In this document: piece after piece, positions 28,212 to 32,489 of the stretch
Position numbering within the stretch: position 1 is the stretch's first letter
Layout: every line of letters starts with the position of its first letter
Source: Acetobacteraceae bacterium
Lineage (GTDB): Bacteria > Pseudomonadota > Alphaproteobacteria > Acetobacterales > Acetobacteraceae
NCBI GenBank assembly: GCA_030037665.1
Contig: JASHQG010000017.1
Coordinates: 1-32,489, forward strand
Direction of reading: 5' to 3'
DNA length: 32,489 bases
Notes under the pieces: model-generated
Database searches by the model: none
What the model saw: only the letters and a program-made list of their open reading frames with translations
Told to the model about the DNA's origin: nothing
Position numbers and translations under genes: made by a program

Positions 28212-29681
28212 ATGAGAACTGGTGCCGAGTATCGCGAAGCATTGCGCGACGGCCGTAGGGTCTTCGTTATGGGCGAGGGCCACGTCCACGACGTGGTAAC
28301 CCACCCCGCGACAAGCGCGATGGTGGAGCAATACGTAGCTTGGTACGATCGCCATTTCGATCCTGCCTGGGCTGACACATTGCTTTCGCCACCCGATGTG
28401 AACGACATCCGCGTGCCTTGGGCTTTCGTGCTGCCGAAGACGAGCGCGGAGGTAATCGCGATCGGTCGCGCGATTCAAACAACGATTTTCCTCAGTGCCG
28501 GCAACATCACCCATACCCCTCAGTACGGCCACCTGATAAGCCTCGGTGTGTTGACCGCGGCCGAGACCCGCAATGCCGGCGCACATCACCCCGCCAACGC
28601 GATGGCCTATCGCGACATGATCGCCAGCACTGGCCGGTTCCTCACCTTTTGCGGCGGCGCACCCGTGATCGGCCAGCGGATGCGGGCCGATCCAATGGAC
28701 CGGGTCTCGGTCAAACGGGTGAGCGAGAATGACAAAGGCATGGTGGTACGCGGCCGGCTGGGCATGCACACAAGCCCTGCCTTTGCTGAGGATGTTTACG
28801 TCGGTACGCTGACTGGGCTCGAAATCGACGGACATCCAGCTGGGTTTATCGTCCCGGTCAATGCCCCCGGCGTCACCGTTCTGTGCCGCAAAGTCGCGAC
28901 CCGCGACCGTGACCGGTTCACCGCTCCGCTGTCCGCTCGGTACGACGAACTCGACGGCCAGATGTGGCTCGACAACGTGTTCATCCCATGGGAACGCGTG
29001 TTCGCCGTCGATCCCGAGCCGGAGGCGATTCCGCGCTGGTTGCGGTGGCACCACCTGCGCGGCTGGCTGGCCCGGGCTGAGTTTACCCTCGGTCTGGCGC
29101 TGGCATTGACCGACGCGATGGGACTCAAACAGCACGAGGCGACAGTCGGATACCTCGTCGATCTCATCGCCGAGGTCCAGGTCGTTCGCTGCTGCATCAT
29201 CGCCAGTGAGCATGATCCAGACTTCACCCCGACCGGCTACTGCGTCCCCAACCACGCGCACCTCGCGGCCGGCGGAATTGCGTTGCTAAAGGCGCGACAG
29301 CTCATGTCCGAACTGTTGCGCATCATCCCGGGATCCTCGCTGGTGATGGCACCGCTTAGCAGCGATTTGGAGATGCCCGAACTGGCGGCGGGCCTCGAGG
29401 AGGCGTTCGGCGGTGGCGGGTTCTCGGCACGCCAGCGTGCGGCGTTATTGCAGCTCGTGTGGGATCATGTCTCATCGTCGCTTGATGGGCGCGAATCGGC
29501 GTTTGAGCTACATGCCAGTGGCGGCCTGCCTGGCTGGCGTGCGTGGCTGCGCCGCAGCTTCAAGGATTACAACAGTCTTGCGAACGGTGTCCTTCACGCG
29601 ATCGATCTTCCCATGCCGGCGATCGACGTAGCCAGCATCCGCACCGCGCCGGTCGCGCCGCGGCGAACCGTTGCCCGATGA
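28212..29681 (+). CDS. 4-hydroxyphenylacetate 3-hydroxylase (HpaB)-family flavin-dependent oxygenase
   Basis: MRTGAEYREALRDGRRVFVMGEGHVHDVVTHPATSAMVEQYVAWYDRHFDP...MWLDNVFIPWERVFAVD...WHHLRGWLARAEFTLGLALALTDAMGL...LIAEVQVVRCCIIASEHDPDFTPTGYCVPN; HpaB N- and C-domain pattern. Confidence 0.92.
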   Translation: MRTGAEYREALRDGRRVFVMGEGHVHDVVTHPATSAMVEQYVAWYDRHFDPAWADTLLSPPDVNDIRVPWAFVLPKTSAEVIAIGRAIQTTIFLSAGNITHTPQYGHLISLGVLTAAETRNAGAHHPANAMAYRDMIASTGRFLTFCGGAPVIGQRMRADPMDRVSVKRVSENDKGMVVRGRLGMHTSPAFAEDVYVGTLTGLEIDGHPAGFIVPVNAPGVTVLCRKVATRDRDRFTAPLSARYDELDGQMWLDNVFIPWERVFAVDPEPEAIPRWLRWHHLRGWLARAEFTLGLALALTDAMGLKQHEATVGYLVDLIAEVQVVRCCIIASEHDPDFTPTGYCVPNHAHLAAGGIALLKARQLMSELLRIIPGSSLVMAPLSSDLEMPELAAGLEEAFGGGGFSARQRAALLQLVWDHVSSSLDGRESAFELHASGGLPGWRAWLRRSFKDYNSLANGVLHAIDLPMPAIDVASIRTAPVAPRRTVAR

Positions 29682-30021
29682 CGTTGCGGCATCGATTGTG
29701 CGTTCGAGCGCGGGCTATCCTGTTCGCCACGCCGTTGCGCGGGGCGGCGGCTCGGGGCCGAACACGCTTCGGCCGCCGTATTGGAACGACCGCACTCGTT
29801 CATGGGCGAACCGCACTTCCATCGACGGTCTGCTTGTGAACTGCTCCGGGTGACGGGCCCGTTTGTCCAGGCACCGGATCGCCGCCAGGAGGAGTCCGCC
29901 CCGGCCTGTCACATCGGTACTTTCGGTCTCGGGTTGTCGGCAGTGCGCCTTTTCTCTTGCCATCAGCGAGCTAGTTCCCGAAACACCCGCCGATCGAATC
30001 AGTGCTGACATGCGGCTTTGA

Positions 30022-31161
30022 ATGCCATTCATCTGTCCCCGTCGCACGCTGCTCGCCGCCCTGCCGGCCTCGGTTGCGGCCTGCGCTGCGCCCCGTCTCA
30101 CGCCGCCGCTGCCATCTCGCGGCACCCGCCTCGTACTTGCCCCCGTCGATGTCGCTCGCGACCGAATCATTCGCATTGATGTTGGCCTGCGCCCATTCCG
30201 CCCTGCCGGCTTTGTCGTGCGCAACGAAATTCTCGGTGACAAAACGATCGTGCACAATTACGGGCACGGTGGCGGTGGTGTCACACTTTCCTGGGGCACC
30301 GCCGCGCTCGCCCTCGAGCAGGCTCCGCCCGCGCGCCACTGCGCCGTGCTCGGCTGCGGCGCAGTCGGCCTTGCCACCGCGCGGCTTGCCCAGGAGCGCG
30401 GCATGCAGGTGACCGTCTACGCTGCCGCGCTTCCGCCCGATACCACGTCGAACGTCGCCGGTGCACAGTGGTGGCCGTCTTATGTTTATGACGAAGACGC
30501 GTTGACTTCTGCATTCCGCGTGCAGTTCGTTCGCGCAGCCGGCCTCGCGTACCATCGCTTTCAGACTCTGCCGGGCGAGACCTACGGCATAAGCTGGCGA
30601 CGCAACTACGTCGTCCGCGCCACGCCTTATCGGGAACCGCCGCCCGACGACCGGTCCATGGCGCTTACGGATCTCTGTATCGAGTGCCGCATCCTCGAAC
30701 CTCGCGAAAACCCGTTCCGCGGGTTCTTCACGCGCCAGTTCGATACCATGATGATCGAACCAGCCCTGTATCTGCCCGCGCTGATGCGCGACGTGCGCGA
30801 AGCGGGCGGCCGCATTGTGGTGCGGCGGTTCAACACACCCGCAGACATATTGCGCCTTACCGAACCCGTCGTGTTCAACTGCACTGGCCTCGGCGCGCGC
30901 GACCTGTTCGGCGATTACGACCTCATTCCCGTGAAGGGCCAGCTCGTCGTGGTGCTGCCGCAACCGGAAGTCACCTACAACATGATCGGTGACGCTATCT
31001 ATGCATTCCCGCGCCGCGATGGCGTTCTGCTCGGCGGCACCGAACAACGCGGTGTCTGGACCCTTACCCCCGATCAGGCGGAAGTCACGCGCGTGCTGGC
31101 AGCGCAGAAGTCGGTCTTCAAGAGTCTGGGGTACCGCGACACTGTGACGGAGGGTGTCTGA
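30022..31161 (+). CDS. D-amino-acid-oxidase-like FAD protein with circularly permuted motif order and lipoprotein-like signal
   Basis: Signal PRRTLLAALPASVAAC; then GLRPFRPAGFVVRNEILGDKTIVHNYGHGGGGVTLSWGTAA precedes the Rossmann CAVLGCGAVGLATARLAQERGMQVTVYA; later VFNCTGLGARDLFGD, PVKGQLVVV, GVLLGGTEQRG. Confidence 0.9.
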   Translation: MPFICPRRTLLAALPASVAACAAPRLTPPLPSRGTRLVLAPVDVARDRIIRIDVGLRPFRPAGFVVRNEILGDKTIVHNYGHGGGGVTLSWGTAALALEQAPPARHCAVLGCGAVGLATARLAQERGMQVTVYAAALPPDTTSNVAGAQWWPSYVYDEDALTSAFRVQFVRAAGLAYHRFQTLPGETYGISWRRNYVVRATPYREPPPDDRSMALTDLCIECRILEPRENPFRGFFTRQFDTMMIEPALYLPALMRDVREAGGRIVVRRFNTPADILRLTEPVVFNCTGLGARDLFGDYDLIPVKGQLVVVLPQPEVTYNMIGDAIYAFPRRDGVLLGGTEQRGVWTLTPDQAEVTRVLAAQKSVFKSLGYRDTVTEGV

Positions 31162-31288
31162 CAGTCCGGCCTCGAGCGTTACGCTGCCGCGGTTTCAGTT
31201 TCATTACCTCGCCGATATAGAGACCAGAGCAAAAAACGGCAGCGCATAACGCTGCGAAGACTGGCCCGCACGCTCAAGGTGGATTTTA

Positions 31289-31518
31289 ATGCGCTTGTGC
31301 CTGCGGGGCCGACCAGAGGTGGGTGCGCCGGTAGCCGGCCGGACGCCGCCGACCATCAACTTCCGTGTCGATTACCTGCGGCTGGCGATCAACACCGCCT
31401 TGATCGTGACCGCAAGTGTGCGCCGCACCGGGGGTAGCGTGGGCGTAGTGAGTATTGATATTGCAACGAAGTCGGCGTACTGGCGGCGATCGGACGCGCC
31501 AGCCACGCGACGGCGTGA
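31289..31518 (+). pseudogene. PaaI-like hotdog thioesterase C-terminal remnant, frameshifted
   Basis: TPPTINFRVDYLRLAINTALIVTASVRRTGGSVGVVSIDIA, then in another frame EVGVLAAIGRASHATA* (31468-31518); resembles the PaaI pattern TIDLRVDYLRPA...ATVRRAGRSVGVVDIDI..G.LVAxGRAxxAT. Confidence 0.7.
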
Positions 31519-31744
31519 GACAGGTTGACCTCGATGCAGTGAAGCGAAAGATCAGGCTCCCTCTCCGCGCGCAAAGTTCCGCGCATTCCATTGCTGTCCC
31601 ATCGGTTGGCTCGTGCGAACGGGTGCGCCGCTGACGGCGACCTCTTCTAACAAATTCCTCCAACCCGAGATAGGACATGAGCCGAGCGGCGGCCCATTTT
31701 GATTAACGTTTTTTCGCGATCACTGCTGAATGCGCAGGGCATGG

Positions 31745-32068
31745 TTACTGATGCGCGGCGTCCTGACCAAGCGGAATGCGGATTAGTATTCCTGGAACTT
31801 TCGGCGCCGGACGTTTGCTCGGAATATTGAAATAGTAAGGATCGTCGCCACGACCGGGCACGTACGACGCCCCCGCCTGGGAATCCAGCCCAACGGAGCC
31901 GAAAGACAGCTTCGCGCCTGAGGCGCCATTGCCCGTGAGCGGGCCGAGCGGCAGATCAAGTCGTTGCTGGTCTGTGCTCTGGTTAAGCGTTTGCTGTTCG
32001 GCGCTCGGCTGGACCGCTCCGATCGCTAGCGCAAAGGTCAGAACCATCCCGCTCCTGCGAACCCCCAT
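31745..32068 (-). CDS. Small secreted hypothetical protein (107 aa)
   Basis: MGVRRSGMVLTFALAIGAVQPSAEQQTLNQSTDQQRLDLPLGPLTGNGASGAKLSFGSVGLDSQAGASYVPGRGDDPYYFNIPSKRPAPKVPGILIRIPLGQDAAHQ; signal peptide-like N-terminus; RBS ACAGGAGGTGCTGA ATG. Confidence 0.75.
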   Translation of the reverse strand: MGVRRSGMVLTFALAIGAVQPSAEQQTLNQSTDQQRLDLPLGPLTGNGASGAKLSFGSVGLDSQAGASYVPGRGDDPYYFNIPSKRPAPKVPGILIRIPLGQDAAHQ

Positions 32069-32489
32069 TCAGCACCTCCTGTGCTGACGACGCGGGCCGC
32101 CAGCATTGCGCCGTCGCCTGACCGAACGCAAGACTTTGTCTAAAACGCCGCTCCCGCCGCGCGACGCGTCGCCCCGTGAACGGCTTCGCACGCCGGTGGT
32201 TGGTTGTTGTCCGAAACGGGGTGACGTCCTCTTGCGTCACGTATCAGCTTGGGCGTTGTGACCTCGTGCGGCGCTCGGACCGCTACGCCTCCAGCTCTTC
32301 AAGCTCGCCAGTCAGTCCGTCGAGAACCGCACGTAGTGCCGCTGGCGCGAGAGGTGCCGATCGGACCGTGGATTCCTGCCGAAGCGATTGTAGTGCGTGA
32401 GTTGAAGCTGAATTCCCGTATCAGTTTGTTGTCAATGAATGGACCCATTGCCGAGTCGACGATGCGCTTGCTTCGCTAGCAGGCTGCTT

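Noticed and set aside
28206-29261. 351-aa minus-strand ORF opposite the HpaB-family gene
   Set aside because: Shadow ORF; composition and lack of motifs match antisense read-through.
29971-31047. 358-aa minus-strand ORF opposite the permuted DAO gene
   Set aside because: Shadow ORF; the plus strand carries unmistakable FAD-oxidase motifs.
31239-31255. GCAGCG-cataa-CGCTGC stem-loop after the DAO gene as a terminator
   Set aside because: Perfect 6-bp stem but no following T-run on either strand; too weak to call a terminator.
32249-32489. Short frames at the right edge (plus 76-aa ORF; minus RSKRIVDSAMGPFIDNKLIREFSFNSRTTIASAG...)
   Set aside because: The minus fragment looks mildly protein-like but is bounded by stops close on both sides and cut by the window edge; no family could be named.

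Overview
High-GC proteobacterial DNA. My guess is an Acetobacteraceae/Rhodospirillales-like alphaproteobacterium, but no marker gene in the window proves this. Compact metabolic genes alternate with long stretches of decayed sequence. Intact or near-intact genes: a LysR regulator (cut by the left edge) divergent from an MBL-fold hydrolase; an SDR; a DUF2147 + HpnN-like RND pair overlapping by GTGA; DoxX; xylulokinase; a small P/Y/A-rich secreted protein; a PPOX-type flavoprotein; a DCC/lipase-maturation-factor fusion; a VOC protein; a three-subunit molybdenum hydroxylase operon; an alpha/beta hydrolase with Cys at the nucleophile position; an acyl-CoA-dehydrogenase-fold monooxygenase-like protein; an LLM flavin oxidoreductase; an AHL-lactonase-like MBL protein; an HpaB-type hydroxylase; and a D-amino-acid-oxidase-like protein whose motif order is circularly permuted. 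At least five gene remnants can be read by eye across frameshifts or stops (SDR, enoyl-CoA hydratase, MFS, alpha/beta hydrolase, PaaI thioesterase), plus a truncated transposase and three copies of a degenerate ~100-bp repeat. The best candidates for something new are the permuted DAO-like protein (30022-31161) and the oxidative gene cluster at about 17.3-29.7 kb. No CRISPR array, rRNA or convincing tRNA was seen. All family calls are by eye from motifs; no database search was run.
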